The notes below the pieces were generated by a model. The model worked only from the letters and a program-made list of their open reading frames with translations, was not told where the DNA came from and searched no databases. Positions 26,332 through 35,496 of a DNA stretch of 64,000 bases are shown here, one piece after another. Source of the stretch: Chloracidobacterium sp. (GTDB lineage: Bacteria; Acidobacteriota; Blastocatellia; Chloracidobacteriales; Chloracidobacteriaceae); assembly GCA_025057975.1 (NCBI GenBank), contig JANWUV010000006.1, forward strand, positions 169,159 through 233,158. The letters are read 5' to 3'. The position numbers were made by a program, and so were the translations under genes. Each line of letters begins with the position of its first letter. The stretch's first letter is position 1.

Positions 26332-26985
26332 CTACTTACGCGATGAAGACTTCAGGAAAGCAAAGCTCTTGAATGAGCGCTCGAACATAGCCGCAGACCC
26401 CGGTTGTTCCCAGAAGGAAGTCGGGGCAGCCGCCTGAACAATGTAAAAGTTATCCTGATGCAAGAGGCCATACTCAACAGTGCGGTAGGTTTTTTCTCCT
26501 TCAATTTCGTAAACGAACAGCATCGCTTCCTTACCGGCAAGCGTCGCCTTCTCAAACTTGAGAATGCGCAGCTTCGAAGCGATAATCTCAGAAGTGTCCT
26601 GCGACTGAGCATTCCGCCGATTGTCGGCGTAGCTGATCTTGACTTGTCGCAGACGCGATTCCATGCCGTTGGGCATCACAACGCTTGGGATGGCCAGCAC
26701 GGCAAAGCGCGGCGACCACGCATCGGATTCCTCCGCCATGCAGGAAAGCTTCGGCAAGCCCGAATCTTCTTCGTTGATGACCGTCCAAAACCGATCCGGT
26801 TTGGCAAAGCGCACCCCCATGAGGTTGCTGACGACCTCCAGGGTGGAAACAGCGCGGGCGTTCGCTTCCACATTTTCCTGTGGTTTTCCCTGCGCTCCAG
26901 TTGACTGCAAGTTGACGGCTACAGCGACCGCGCCAAGCGCGGCACTCACCATCCAACGCCGTAAACCCGCCATAGCTCCGTTCAT
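26332..26985 (-). CDS. Exported protein of unknown function in the beta-oxidation operon
   Basis: The 217-residue product has an N-terminal signal-like segment (MVSAALGAVAVAVNLQSTGA) and a single compact domain with strands such as RFWTVINEEDSG, RQVKISYADNRR and REAMLFVYEI-like patterns. No known family was recognised. It lies 15 nt downstream of the thiolase gene and 86 nt upstream of fadE, so it belongs to the operon. The context suggests a role in lipid uptake or membrane handling, but nothing in the sequence shows this. Confidence 0.7.
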   Translation of the reverse strand: MNGAMAGLRRWMVSAALGAVAVAVNLQSTGAQGKPQENVEANARAVSTLEVVSNLMGVRFAKPDRFWTVINEEDSGLPKLSCMAEESDAWSPRFAVLAIPSVVMPNGMESRLRQVKISYADNRRNAQSQDTSEIIASKLRILKFEKATLAGKEAMLFVYEIEGEKTYRTVEYGLLHQDNFYIVQAAAPTSFWEQPGSAAMFERSFKSFAFLKSSSRK

Positions 26986-27000
26986 CGTCCTCCGTGCTTG

Positions 27001-28191
27001 TCAAGCTTCGTCGGCGAAAACCTCAAAAATGCCAGCGGCGCCCATGCCGCCTCCAACGCACATCGTCACCATGCCATAGCCGCCGCCGCGCCGCCGCAGC
27101 TCATAAATCAGCGAAGCCGTCAACTTCGCGCCGGTGCAGCCCAGCGGATGGCCCAGCGCAATCGCGCCGCCGTTGACATTGACTCTTTCAGGGTCTAACG
27201 CCAGCGCCTTCATCACGGCCAACGACTGGGCGGCGAAGGCTTCATTCAGTTCGATGAGCTTTATGTCGGCAAGCGTCAGGCCAGCGCGCTTCAATGCCTT
27301 GGGAATCGCTTCCACAGGACCAATGCCCATGATTTCCGGCGCGACACCAGCCGTTGCAAACGCGACGAAGCGAGCGAGCGGTTTGAGACCAAGTTCCTGC
27401 GCTTTGGTTTCCGCCATGACGACGACCGCCGCCGCGCCGTCGCTAGTCTGCGACGAGTTGCCAGCTGTGACTTGTCCCGCGACATGGAACGCCGGTTTGA
27501 GTTTGGCCAAGGCTTCGAGCGTCGTATCGGGACGCGGACCCTCGTCCACCGCGAAAACCCGTTCGGTCGTCACCGTTTTGCCGCGCGCGCCGCGTTCCTT
27601 GTAAACGACTGTCACCGGCGCAATTTCGTCCTGAAACTTGCCGGCCTGCTGCGCGGCGACGGCGCGCTGGTGGCTTCGGTAGGCGAACGCATCCGCGTCT
27701 TCACGCGAAATCTCATACTTGCGCGCCACCATTTCCGCCGTCAGCCCCATGCTCAGATACACGTCCGGGTACGTCTCAACGAGCGTCGGGTTCGGCGACA
27801 GTTTGTTGCCGGTCATCGGCACAAGCGACATGCTTTCCGTCCCGCCGGCGACAATGACCTCCGCTCCGCCGGCCCGAATGCGGTCAGCGGCGAAAGCAAT
27901 GGTTTGCAGCCCGGAAGCGCAGAAGCGATTGACGGTGACGGCGCTGACCGAGACCGGCAACCCCGCCCGCAGCGCGGCGATCCGGGCGACGTTCATCCCC
28001 TGTTCGGCTTCCGGCATGGCGCAGCCGAAAATCACATCGTCAATGGCGGCTGGATCGAGCGGGGCAGCGCGTTCAACCGCCGCACGGATGGCGATTGCGC
28101 CAAGGTCGTCCGGGCGGACGTGCGCCAACGCGCCCTTTTTGGCTTTGCCGACCGGCGTTCGGGCGGCGGAAACAATGACGGCTTCGGGCAT
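27001..28191 (-). CDS. fadA: Acetyl-CoA C-acyltransferase (thiolase)
   Basis: The 396-residue thiolase has the nucleophilic Cys in [10 protein letters not shown] (near residue 92), [24 protein letters not shown] (catalytic His) and the C-terminal [11 protein letters not shown]. It cleaves 3-ketoacyl-CoA in the last beta-oxidation step. A biosynthetic acetoacetyl-CoA thiolase is a possible alternative at this family level, but the operon context favours the degradative enzyme. It lies 26 nt downstream of the 69-residue small ORF gene. Confidence 0.93.
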   Translation of the reverse strand: MPEAVIVSAARTPVGKAKKGALAHVRPDDLGAIAIRAAVERAAPLDPAAIDDVIFGCAMPEAEQGMNVARIAALRAGLPVSVSAVTVNRFCASGLQTIAFAADRIRAGGAEVIVAGGTESMSLVPMTGNKLSPNPTLVETYPDVYLSMGLTAEMVARKYEISREDADAFAYRSHQRAVAAQQAGKFQDEIAPVTVVYKERGARGKTVTTERVFAVDEGPRPDTTLEALAKLKPAFHVAGQVTAGNSSQTSDGAAAVVVMAETKAQELGLKPLARFVAFATAGVAPEIMGIGPVEAIPKALKRAGLTLADIKLIELNEAFAAQSLAVMKALALDPERVNVNGGAIALGHPLGCTGAKLTASLIYELRRRGGGYGMVTMCVGGGMGAAGIFEVFADEA

Positions 28192-28217
28192 GGTGCAAAT
28201 ACCTCAAGAAACGACGT

Positions 28218-28427
28218 TCAAGCCTTTTGACTCTCACTGAGGATTTTCAGCGCGGCGCGGTACGGTTCTTCGAGGGCCGCAATTTCACGGACGCGCTCCT
28301 CGTAGTACTGCGTGAACATCTCGCGCTGTTCGTCGTCCTTAGCGAGGCCGATTTGTTGTTTCCAGTGACGAAGCCAGATATTGGCCTCTTTGTAGCGTTT
28401 GACGATTTCTTCCGGGGTGCGAGCCAT
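28218..28427 (-). CDS. Small conserved-looking protein of unknown function
   Basis: The 69-residue product, MARTPEEIVKRYKEANIWLR onward, is mostly helical and charged and has no recognised family. ATG 28427 is chosen because GGAGGG lies immediately upstream (spacing about 3-6 nt); the upstream in-frame codon at 28460 has no such site. It lies between the fadN-type and fadA genes with short gaps, so it is probably translated within the operon. The helical, Trp-containing sequence could be a protein-binding module; this is only a suggestion. Confidence 0.7.
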   Translation of the reverse strand: MARTPEEIVKRYKEANIWLRHWKQQIGLAKDDEQREMFTQYYEERVREIAALEEPYRAALKILSESQKA

Positions 28428-28465
28428 AAGCCCTCCACAAGCTAGGGAATCTGCACACAAGCCGC

Positions 28466-30847
28466 TTAGTTGCGCAGCGGCTTGCCGGTCTTAAGTGTAT
28501 GCTGGATGCGCTCCTGCGTTTTGCGCTCGCCCAGCAAGCTCAAAAAGCCTTCCCGCTCCAAGTCGAGCAAGTCCTGTTCGGAAACCGTACTTGGGTGATT
28601 CAGATCGCCGCCCGTCAGCACCTTAGCAACTTTGCTTCCAATGAGCACATCGTGTTCGGTGGCGTAACCCGCGCGGAGCATCTGGTGCAGTCCGAGTTTG
28701 AGCACCGCCAAGCCCGCTTCGCCCAGTGCTGGAATATCTGTTCGCATCATCGGTTGGCGGTAGCCTTCCAGCGCCAGCGCCAAGACGGTCTGCTTGGCGT
28801 CGGCAATGAGCCGGTCGCGGTTCATCGTCACGCCGTCGGTCGGACGCAGATAGCCCAACGCCCGCGCTTCCTCCGCGCTGGTCGAAGTTTTAGCCAGCAT
28901 GATGTTCTGGAAGGCTTCCTTGATGAACGCCATCAAATCAGCTTCCGTCCCACGCGCCCGGTCGGCGCAGCGCACGAGCATTTCCTTTGTGCCACCGCCG
29001 GCCGGAAGCAGCCCCACGCTAACTTCAACCAGCCCGATGTAGCTCTCGGCTGAAGCCCGTACGCGGTCGGCATGAAGCGTCATTTCGCAGCCGCCGCCCA
29101 ACGTCAAGCCAAACGGGGCCACGACGGTCGGTTTTGGCGAGTAACGCAGCGACATGACCGCGTTTTGGAACGTCCGTACAGCATGGTCGAGTTCGTCCCA
29201 CTCGCCCTCCTGCGCGCTCATCAGCATCATCATCAGATTCGCGCCAGCGCTGAAGTTTTCACCCTGATTGCCGACGACCAGCCCGACGAAGTTTTGGGCG
29301 ACTTCCTTGACGGCGAACTGGAGCATGCTGATGGTGTCCGCGCCGAGGGCGTTCATCTTGGTGTGGAACTCTAAGCAGGCCACACCGTCACCGATGTCAA
29401 TCAGCGACGCGCCAGCGTTCTTCTTGATGACGCCGGTGCGTTCCTTGACCGACTTGAGCAAAATCACGCCCACCCGTTCGCCGACCGGCTCATGCGTTTT
29501 CCGCGCCGGAACGAAAACGGTCGTTCGACCTTCGGCGGCGTCGTAAAAGCTCGTTTTGCCGGAGGCCAGCAAGTCAGCAACGAGCTGGGGAATCGGCTTA
29601 CCGTCAGCTTCAAGGCGCTTGACCGTCTCGACAACGCCCAGCGCATCCCACGTCTCAAAGGGGCCTAACTCCCAGTTGTAGCCCCACTTCATAGCGCGAT
29701 CCACTTGCACGAGATCGTCCGTGATTTCGGGGATGCGGTTGGCGGTGTACACCAGCGCGTCGCCGATGACTGCCCACAGAAACTGCCCGACCTTGTCTGT
29801 GCCGTTGACCAGAAAGCGCAGCCGTTCCCGTACGTCACTAATGCGTTTAGCCTCTTCGAGGGAGGGGAAGTGCACCTTGGGTTGAGGACGGTACTCCAGC
29901 GTTTGGTAATCCAGTTCAAGGATTTCGCGCCCAGCTTCGGTCTGAACACGCTTGTAAAAGCCCTGCCCGGCTTTATCGCCGACCCACCGCCGTTCAACCA
30001 TCCGCCGGATGAAATCCGGCGGGACAAACAACGCCCGGCACTCGTCTTCGGGAATGGTTTCGTAAACGGTTTGCGCTACCGCCACCGTCGTGTCTAGTCC
30101 CGAAAGATCGCCTGTGCGGAACGTCGCGCTATTGGGACGGCCAATGGCGGGGCCGGTCATTTTGTCCACTTCGGTAATCGAAAGTCCCATCTCCATCATG
30201 ACCTGAATCGTCCGCATAAAGCCGTAGATGCCGATGCGGTTGGCGATGAAGTTGGGACGGTCATTGGCGTAAACGATACCCTTGCCGAGCAGCTCGTCGC
30301 AGAGCTTGGAGGCGAAGCAGGATGCTTCCGGGTCGGTGTCCGGCGTCCGAATCAGCTCGACAAGGTACATGTAGCGCGGCGGGTTGAAGAAGTGCGTTCC
30401 CAAAAAATTCCGCCGGAAGTCCTCTGACCGGCCTTCCGCCAATGAGGCAATCGGGATGCCTGATGTGTTCGAGGTGATGAGACTGCCGGGTTTGCGGAAC
30501 GGCTCAATCTTTTCGTAGAGCGCCCGTTTGATGGCGAGATTTTCAGTGACGGCCTCAATGATCCAGTCGGCGTCCCGAAGCCATTCAAGATGGTCTTCAA
30601 GGTTGCCAACGCGGATGCGGGAGGCGTATTCGTTGAGAAAAAACGGCGCCGGTTTTTGTTTCTGCATCCGCTCTAGCGCCGCCAAGGCCAGGCGGTTGCG
30701 CACCGTTGCGTCCGCCTCCGGCGGCGCATCGGGTGGAACAATATCCAGCAAGACCACCGGAACGCCGGCGTTGGCCAGATGGGCGGCGATCTGCGAGCCC
30801 ATGACGCCCGCGCCAAGCACCGCCGCCTTTTCCAACTTACGAGCCAT
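28466..30847 (-). CDS. 3-hydroxyacyl-CoA dehydrogenase / enoyl-CoA hydratase fusion (FadN type)
   Basis: The product of about 793 residues starts with the NAD-binding fold AAVLGAGVMGSQIAAHLANA (dehydrogenase) and the NRIGIYGFMRTI segment, and continues into a crotonase-fold half with LVVGNQGENFSAGANLMMML and GLTLGGGCEMTLHADRV. The order dehydrogenase then hydratase is that of Bacillus FadN, opposite to E. coli FadB. It performs hydration and NAD-dependent oxidation in beta-oxidation. ATG 30847 is chosen over TTG 30856; GGAAGGG lies about 10 nt upstream. It is flanked by fadD and the small ORF. Confidence 0.93.
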   Translation of the reverse strand: MARKLEKAAVLGAGVMGSQIAAHLANAGVPVVLLDIVPPDAPPEADATVRNRLALAALERMQKQKPAPFFLNEYASRIRVGNLEDHLEWLRDADWIIEAVTENLAIKRALYEKIEPFRKPGSLITSNTSGIPIASLAEGRSEDFRRNFLGTHFFNPPRYMYLVELIRTPDTDPEASCFASKLCDELLGKGIVYANDRPNFIANRIGIYGFMRTIQVMMEMGLSITEVDKMTGPAIGRPNSATFRTGDLSGLDTTVAVAQTVYETIPEDECRALFVPPDFIRRMVERRWVGDKAGQGFYKRVQTEAGREILELDYQTLEYRPQPKVHFPSLEEAKRISDVRERLRFLVNGTDKVGQFLWAVIGDALVYTANRIPEITDDLVQVDRAMKWGYNWELGPFETWDALGVVETVKRLEADGKPIPQLVADLLASGKTSFYDAAEGRTTVFVPARKTHEPVGERVGVILLKSVKERTGVIKKNAGASLIDIGDGVACLEFHTKMNALGADTISMLQFAVKEVAQNFVGLVVGNQGENFSAGANLMMMLMSAQEGEWDELDHAVRTFQNAVMSLRYSPKPTVVAPFGLTLGGGCEMTLHADRVRASAESYIGLVEVSVGLLPAGGGTKEMLVRCADRARGTEADLMAFIKEAFQNIMLAKTSTSAEEARALGYLRPTDGVTMNRDRLIADAKQTVLALALEGYRQPMMRTDIPALGEAGLAVLKLGLHQMLRAGYATEHDVLIGSKVAKVLTGGDLNHPSTVSEQDLLDLEREGFLSLLGERKTQERIQHTLKTGKPLRN

Positions 30848-30901
30848 AAGCCACAAACCCTTCCAAGTCGAATGTTTGGTTGCGCCGAACCGGCGGTAGT
30901 C

Positions 30902-32752
30902 TCACTTCGCCGCCGCCAGCGCCTTCTCGCTGTAAATTGCGTCAATCTCGGCTTTGTATTTTTCGTCCACGACGCGGCGTTTGACCTTGAGCGTCGGCGT
31001 CAACTCGCCGCCTTCAATCGTCAACTCATTTTCAAGTAGGGCAATGTTTTTGATTTTTTCCCACTGCGCCAAATGCGACGTTAGCCGCTCGACTTCCTTG
31101 CGGTAAAAGTCGAGGATGTGAGGATGTTTGAGCAACTCGCGGTAGTCGGTGGAAGTCAGTCCGGCCTCGCGCGCCAGCTCCTGCACCTTGGAGGCCAGCG
31201 GAACGATGAGTGCGCCGGGGAATTTGCGCCCGTTGCCGACCACGACAGCCTGCACGATGTACGGCGACGCCGTCAGAGCGTTTTCAATTGGCTGCGGCGC
31301 GATGTACTTGCCGCCAGAGGTCTTGAACAGGTCTTTCTTGCGGTCGGTGATGCGCAGGAAGCCGTCGGCGTCAATTTCACCGATGTCGCCGGTGTGAAAC
31401 CAGCCGTCCGGCGTGAGGACCTCGGCGGTCTTGTCAGGCTTGTTGTAGTAGCCACGCATGACGTGTCGGCCGCGGGTGAGAATTTCGCCGTCCGGTGCGA
31501 TTTTGATTTCGACGCCCCGCAGCGGCTTGCCGACCGTGCCGGGCCGGTTTTCCTGCCTGGTGTTGGCGGTGATGACTGGTGAAGTCTCCGTCAGCCCGTA
31601 GCCCTGCAAGATGGTCAGTCCCATCCCGGAGAAGGTATGCAGGACATCTTCCGCCAGCGCCGCGCCGCCAGAGCAAAAAAACTTCACGCGCGGCGCAATC
31701 TTGTTTTTGATTTTGGAAAGCACCAGCGCGAAGGCGATGTCATACTGAAGTAATAACATCGGCGGAACGCTGCCTTGATATTTCGCACGAGAGTATTCGC
31801 GTCCGGTTTTCAGCGCCCACGTAAGCAGCTTGGCTTTGAGACCGCCGGCCTTGCGGCCTTCATCTTCAATTTTCGCCAGAATTTTCTCGAAAATGCGCGG
31901 CACACTCGTCATCACTGTCGGTTGAACCTCGATGAGGTTCTGCGCCACGGCGTCTATGCTTTCGGCGAAGTACACCGAGACGCCGCAGTAGATGAAGACG
32001 TTCATAACCGTTCGCTCATAGACGTGCGACAGCGGTAGGTACGAGAGCGCCACATCGTCCGGTCCCACGTCGGTCAGACGCTCGACATTGGCGACAAGAT
32101 TGAACGTCAGGTTGTCGTGCGTCAGCATGACGCCTTTGGGGTCGCCGGTCGTGCCAGAGGTGTAAATAAGCGTCGCCAAGTCGTCAGGCGCGGCGGCGCG
32201 GGCCATTTCGTCGAGGAAGTCGCCCGCCGTGCTGCGGTCGCCCAGTTGCTCTAGTTCTTCAAAGGTCAGTACTTTGACCCGCGGCGGAAGCGGTGCGGCG
32301 ACCGTCACCGGGTCAAAGGTGATGATGAATTTGAGTTCAGGCATCTCGCCGATGGCGGCTGCGACCTTGTCGAACTGTTTCTGGTTAGACAACACCAGCA
32401 TGGTCGCGCCTGAATCGTTGATGATGTAGGCGATCTGCGCGCTGGTCGAAGTGGCGTAGATGGGGACATCCACCGCGCCGCAACTGAGCAGGGCGACATC
32501 GGTAATCGTCCATTCCAGACGGTTTTCAGAAAGCAGTCCTACGCGGTCACCACGCTGGACGCCAAGAGCGAGGAAGCCGGAACGAATCTTGCGAACCCGT
32601 TCGGCGAAGGCGGCGTGCGACACCTTGATCCACTGCCCGGCGTGCTTGTAGGCGAAGGCGTCGTCTTTGGCATAGGTGCGAATGGCCGTCGCGTAGACTT
32701 CACACAGGGTTGTCGGGAGTTTGGCGGCGGCTGGGGACGTTCCGTGAGCCAT
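30902..32752 (-). CDS. fadD: Long-chain acyl-CoA synthetase (AMP-forming)
   Basis: About 616 residues of the ANL superfamily: P-loop-like TLIYTSGTTGDPKGVMLTH, GYGLTETSPVITANT, and GWFHTGDIGEIDADGFLRIT with RKKDLFKTSGGKYIAP near the C-terminus. It activates long-chain fatty acids with ATP and CoA. The size and motifs match bacterial FadD15-type synthetases. ATG 32752 is preferred over GTG 32767 because GAGGA lies 9 nt upstream; this start leaves 11 nt after the regulator gene. Confidence 0.92.
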   Translation of the reverse strand: MAHGTSPAAAKLPTTLCEVYATAIRTYAKDDAFAYKHAGQWIKVSHAAFAERVRKIRSGFLALGVQRGDRVGLLSENRLEWTITDVALLSCGAVDVPIYATSTSAQIAYIINDSGATMLVLSNQKQFDKVAAAIGEMPELKFIITFDPVTVAAPLPPRVKVLTFEELEQLGDRSTAGDFLDEMARAAAPDDLATLIYTSGTTGDPKGVMLTHDNLTFNLVANVERLTDVGPDDVALSYLPLSHVYERTVMNVFIYCGVSVYFAESIDAVAQNLIEVQPTVMTSVPRIFEKILAKIEDEGRKAGGLKAKLLTWALKTGREYSRAKYQGSVPPMLLLQYDIAFALVLSKIKNKIAPRVKFFCSGGAALAEDVLHTFSGMGLTILQGYGLTETSPVITANTRQENRPGTVGKPLRGVEIKIAPDGEILTRGRHVMRGYYNKPDKTAEVLTPDGWFHTGDIGEIDADGFLRITDRKKDLFKTSGGKYIAPQPIENALTASPYIVQAVVVGNGRKFPGALIVPLASKVQELAREAGLTSTDYRELLKHPHILDFYRKEVERLTSHLAQWEKIKNIALLENELTIEGGELTPTLKVKRRVVDEKYKAEIDAIYSEKALAAAK

Positions 32753-32763
32753 TGCTGATTTCC

Positions 32764-33438
32764 TCACTGAGCGGCGGCCAAGGCGACGGTGTGACGCGGT
32801 GCCAAACCGTACAGCAGTAGGTCGAGCACCGGCTCGACGGCGGCGGCCAGCGGCTTGCCTCGGCGGCTAAGAATCCAGTTGGTCGCCATCTCATCCAGCG
32901 CTCCGAAAAAGACCTTGGTGGCGACGCGCGCGTTGATTTCCGGGCGAAACTCACCGGCGCGCTGTCCGGCTTCAATGACCTGCTGGATGAGGTCAAGGTA
33001 CTCACTGAGCTTCTTGGTTGAAAACTCCTCCATGAACTTGATCGAATGCCGGATCTCGACTTCAAACACGACTGCAAGGTCGCGGTTGCGGCCCAGCATT
33101 TCGAGGTGCAACCGAGCGATTTCGCGCAGTTGGGCCAGCGGACTCGTCAGGGGAGCGATCGCCGCCCGCACTTGCGCGATGAACGAATCGAGCGTCGCCG
33201 TAATAATGGAAAACAGCAGGTCATCCTTGCTTTTGAAGTACAGGTACACCGTCCCGTCGGCGACGCCGGCCTCCCGTGCGACATCAGAGACCTTCGAGTT
33301 GAAGTAGCCGTTGCGGGCGAAAACTGTCACCGCCGCCCGCAGAATGGTGTCGTATTTGCCACTGTCTTTGCCACTGTCGCCCCTAAGCGGCAGGGCGGCT
33401 GGTTTTTCGGTCGTGCGGGGCGTCGCCGGTCGCGCCAT
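32764..33438 (-). CDS. TetR-family transcriptional regulator, likely of fatty acid degradation
   Basis: The 224-residue protein has an N-terminal TetR helix-turn-helix (AAVTVFARNGYFNSKVSDVA, REAGVADGTVYLYFKSKDD) and a C-terminal ligand domain in the FadR/TetR_C pattern (QVIEAGQRAGEFRPEINARV). It is the first gene of the fad operon, so autoregulation with acyl-CoA as effector is likely, as in Bacillus and Thermus FadR. The leader is Pro-rich and basic. No operator palindrome was recognised upstream with confidence. Confidence 0.88.
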   Translation of the reverse strand: MARPATPRTTEKPAALPLRGDSGKDSGKYDTILRAAVTVFARNGYFNSKVSDVAREAGVADGTVYLYFKSKDDLLFSIITATLDSFIAQVRAAIAPLTSPLAQLREIARLHLEMLGRNRDLAVVFEVEIRHSIKFMEEFSTKKLSEYLDLIQQVIEAGQRAGEFRPEINARVATKVFFGALDEMATNWILSRRGKPLAAAVEPVLDLLLYGLAPRHTVALAAAQ

Positions 33439-33640
33439 AACGTTGCAGCCTTGGAAGGAGAACCGACTTGTACAGGGACAGAATACGCGCGCCGGAGCCG
33501 CGCGCTGAATGAAGCATCATTCACTCACACTCTAGGCCGAAACCAAGCCGCGATGCAACGGAAAAATCAGCGCCATGAAAATCAGCGCCGCACCGGCAAA
33601 GGCACTGCAGTCTCCGCACGGACGCACAGCTCAAAACGCT

Positions 33641-34663
33641 CTATGCGGCGGCGTTTCGGGCGATGCGCTCGCGGAGGCGTTCCAGTGGAAACTGCCCAAC
33701 GCCCCGCCCCGTCCGCACCGATTCTTGCACAGCTTCGACAAGCGCCCGGTTAATCGGCGTCGGAACGCCATACCGCTCGCCCAAACGGACAATCTCGCCG
33801 TTGAGGTACTCGACTTCCGTTTCCGGTCGGCGGAGGTGCAGGTCTTGCCACATGGACGGATAGCCCCGTTGCGCCGGGGGGACATCAGAGAACTCAGCCT
33901 GCCGCGCCGCAAAGGCTTCAACTTGCGCGCGGATGTCGAAGCGGCCCGTCACATCCGCCGGAGAGACGCCGGCCGCCGCCAGTACGCGCAGTCCTTCGTC
34001 CATCACGGCGCGCATCATGGCGAGCATGTCTGGGTCGGCAAACGCCTTTTGCCAGTAGTAGTCCGTCACCGCCAGCAGCGCGTTGTTGAGGTTGCCAATG
34101 AGCTTGCCCCATTTCACAGCCATGGCGTCGGGGTGTTCGCGCGTCGGCAGCCCAGCCGCCGTGAAGTCAGCCGCCGCCTGCGCCGTCAGCGCATCTACGC
34201 CCGTGGGAAAGCGCCCGACGGCGAGAAAATCAACAATGGTCAAAACGACACGGCCGGGTTCGGGCAGCACAGCGTTGAACAGAACAAGGACGGGATAGAC
34301 GTTGGTGAACCGCTCCGCGACAACAGCCTCGTTGGCGACGCCATTTTGCAGGCAGAAAACCGGCGTCGGTGGTGGGAAATGGCGGGTGATGTCCGCGACG
34401 GCGGCCGCTGTCTGCGTTGCCTTGACGCACAGCAAGATGGCGTCGCCTTCCTCCGGCTCAATTTCGGTCAGTCCGGTCACAGCCGGTACGTTGAGCGTCA
34501 GGGTTTCAGTCGCTGTTTCAAGGCGGAGTCCATGGGCGGCGATGGCCGCTACGTGCGCCGGCCGCGCTATCAAGCAGGTTCGGCGTCCGGCGTGGTGCAG
34601 GCGGCCGCCAACGACGCTCCCGACTGCCCCCGCGCCATAGACAAGATAGCGATGAATCCTCAT
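33641..34663 (-). CDS. 2-dehydropantoate 2-reductase family protein
   Basis: The 340-residue protein begins with YLVYGAGAVGSVVGGRL (NADPH-binding Rossmann fold) and has CLQNGVANEAVV, the conserved Lys region AVKWGKLIGNLNNALLAV, and C-terminal PPAQRGYPSMWQDL and NGEIVRLGERYGVPTPIN, all typical of PanE/ApbA. ATG 34663 overlaps the stop of the crtYd-like gene by 4 nt. Ketopantoate reduction for pantothenate (CoA) synthesis is the usual activity, but this family has many paralogues with other substrates, and the coupling to carotenoid genes is odd. I therefore give no gene symbol. Confidence 0.85.
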   Translation of the reverse strand: MRIHRYLVYGAGAVGSVVGGRLHHAGRRTCLIARPAHVAAIAAHGLRLETATETLTLNVPAVTGLTEIEPEEGDAILLCVKATQTAAAVADITRHFPPPTPVFCLQNGVANEAVVAERFTNVYPVLVLFNAVLPEPGRVVLTIVDFLAVGRFPTGVDALTAQAAADFTAAGLPTREHPDAMAVKWGKLIGNLNNALLAVTDYYWQKAFADPDMLAMMRAVMDEGLRVLAAAGVSPADVTGRFDIRAQVEAFAARQAEFSDVPPAQRGYPSMWQDLHLRRPETEVEYLNGEIVRLGERYGVPTPINRALVEAVQESVRTGRGVGQFPLERLRERIARNAAA

Positions 34664-34971
34664 GCGCGCAGCTCTTTCGGTAAAAACAACACAAGGCTCT
34701 GGGACACCAGCAGACTTGTCAGGAAGAAGAAAATGACCTCCTCGAGCGGTACAACACCGAAATGGACGCCCAGAATCTGATTGGCGTCGAACAGCCAGAT
34801 GCCTTCGGCGATCGCCAACGAGTCGGCGATGACGAAGTACGCGCCGATGACAATGACCGGCAGGAAAACGGCCCGCGCATTGCGCGCCAGAATGCGCCAG
34901 CCAATCGCCCACTGGAGAATGACGATGGGTAGCATCCAGCCCAGCAAGTGGAAGAGGTAGTTGGTTTTCAT
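34660..34971 (-). CDS. crtYd: Lycopene cyclase subunit, CrtYd type
   Basis: The 103-residue membrane protein has three hydrophobic helices and the motif FGVVPLEEVIFFFLTSLLVS, the P-[IL]-E-E signature of the heterodimeric lycopene cyclase family (CrtYc/CrtYd, the CarR domain in fungi). It works with the adjacent 108-residue subunit to cyclise lycopene ends, giving beta or gamma carotene in the cytoplasmic membrane. The start overlaps the crtYc-like stop by 4 nt. Which ring type is made cannot be read from the sequence. Confidence 0.85.
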   Translation of the reverse strand: MKTNYLFHLLGWMLPIVILQWAIGWRILARNARAVFLPVIVIGAYFVIADSLAIAEGIWLFDANQILGVHFGVVPLEEVIFFFLTSLLVSQSLVLFLPKELRA

Positions 34972-35294
34972 GCTTGCTTCTCCTCTGAGGGCGGCGTTCG
35001 GCGCGGTTGTAACAGAGCGATGGTCAAGAGTCCAACGCTTAGGGTTTGCAGGAGGAAGAAGCCGTATTCCTCAATGGGCAGTCGCCAGACGCGGAATAGA
35101 ATCTTGTCTTCGGGGAAGTCCCAAATCCCCAGCTTGACGGCATGGTTGTCCCATGGCGTGGTGAAAACGAAGACAATCAGGCACACCAAACCCAGCCAGC
35201 GCGCATGAGCGCGCGAGAACTTGCCGCGCGCCAGCCACGCCGTCGCCAAAAGCAGCGGCAAGCTGAAGTAGAGATGAAACTGCAAATAGGTCAT
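34968..35294 (-). CDS. crtYc: Lycopene cyclase subunit, CrtYc type
   Basis: The 108 residues form three membrane helices and contain FTTPWDNHAVKLGIWDF and WRLPIEEYGFFLLQTL; the PWDN and PIEEY motifs are the defining features of the CrtYc half. It is the first gene of a three-gene unit (crtYc, crtYd, panE-like), each overlapping the next by 4 nt. No phytoene synthase or desaturase gene is in the window. No clear Shine-Dalgarno site precedes the start. Confidence 0.87.
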   Translation of the reverse strand: MTYLQFHLYFSLPLLLATAWLARGKFSRAHARWLGLVCLIVFVFTTPWDNHAVKLGIWDFPEDKILFRVWRLPIEEYGFFLLQTLSVGLLTIALLQPRRTPPSEEKQA

Positions 35295-35496
35295 GCGGAA
35301 ACAAATTGTTACACGGCGAATCGGGGGCGCAGCGTATCGAAACGACCTAAGTCATGAAAGTCTATGCCTTTTCTTACGTGAAAGCGAAGCCGCCACTGGC
35401 GCTCTCCCATATACGCGGATAGCGCCGTCCGGCAAGCCGAAGCGTCCGCCTACGCAAGCGTTCTAGGCGCTAAGTAATCGCCGCTAGATTGGTTTG

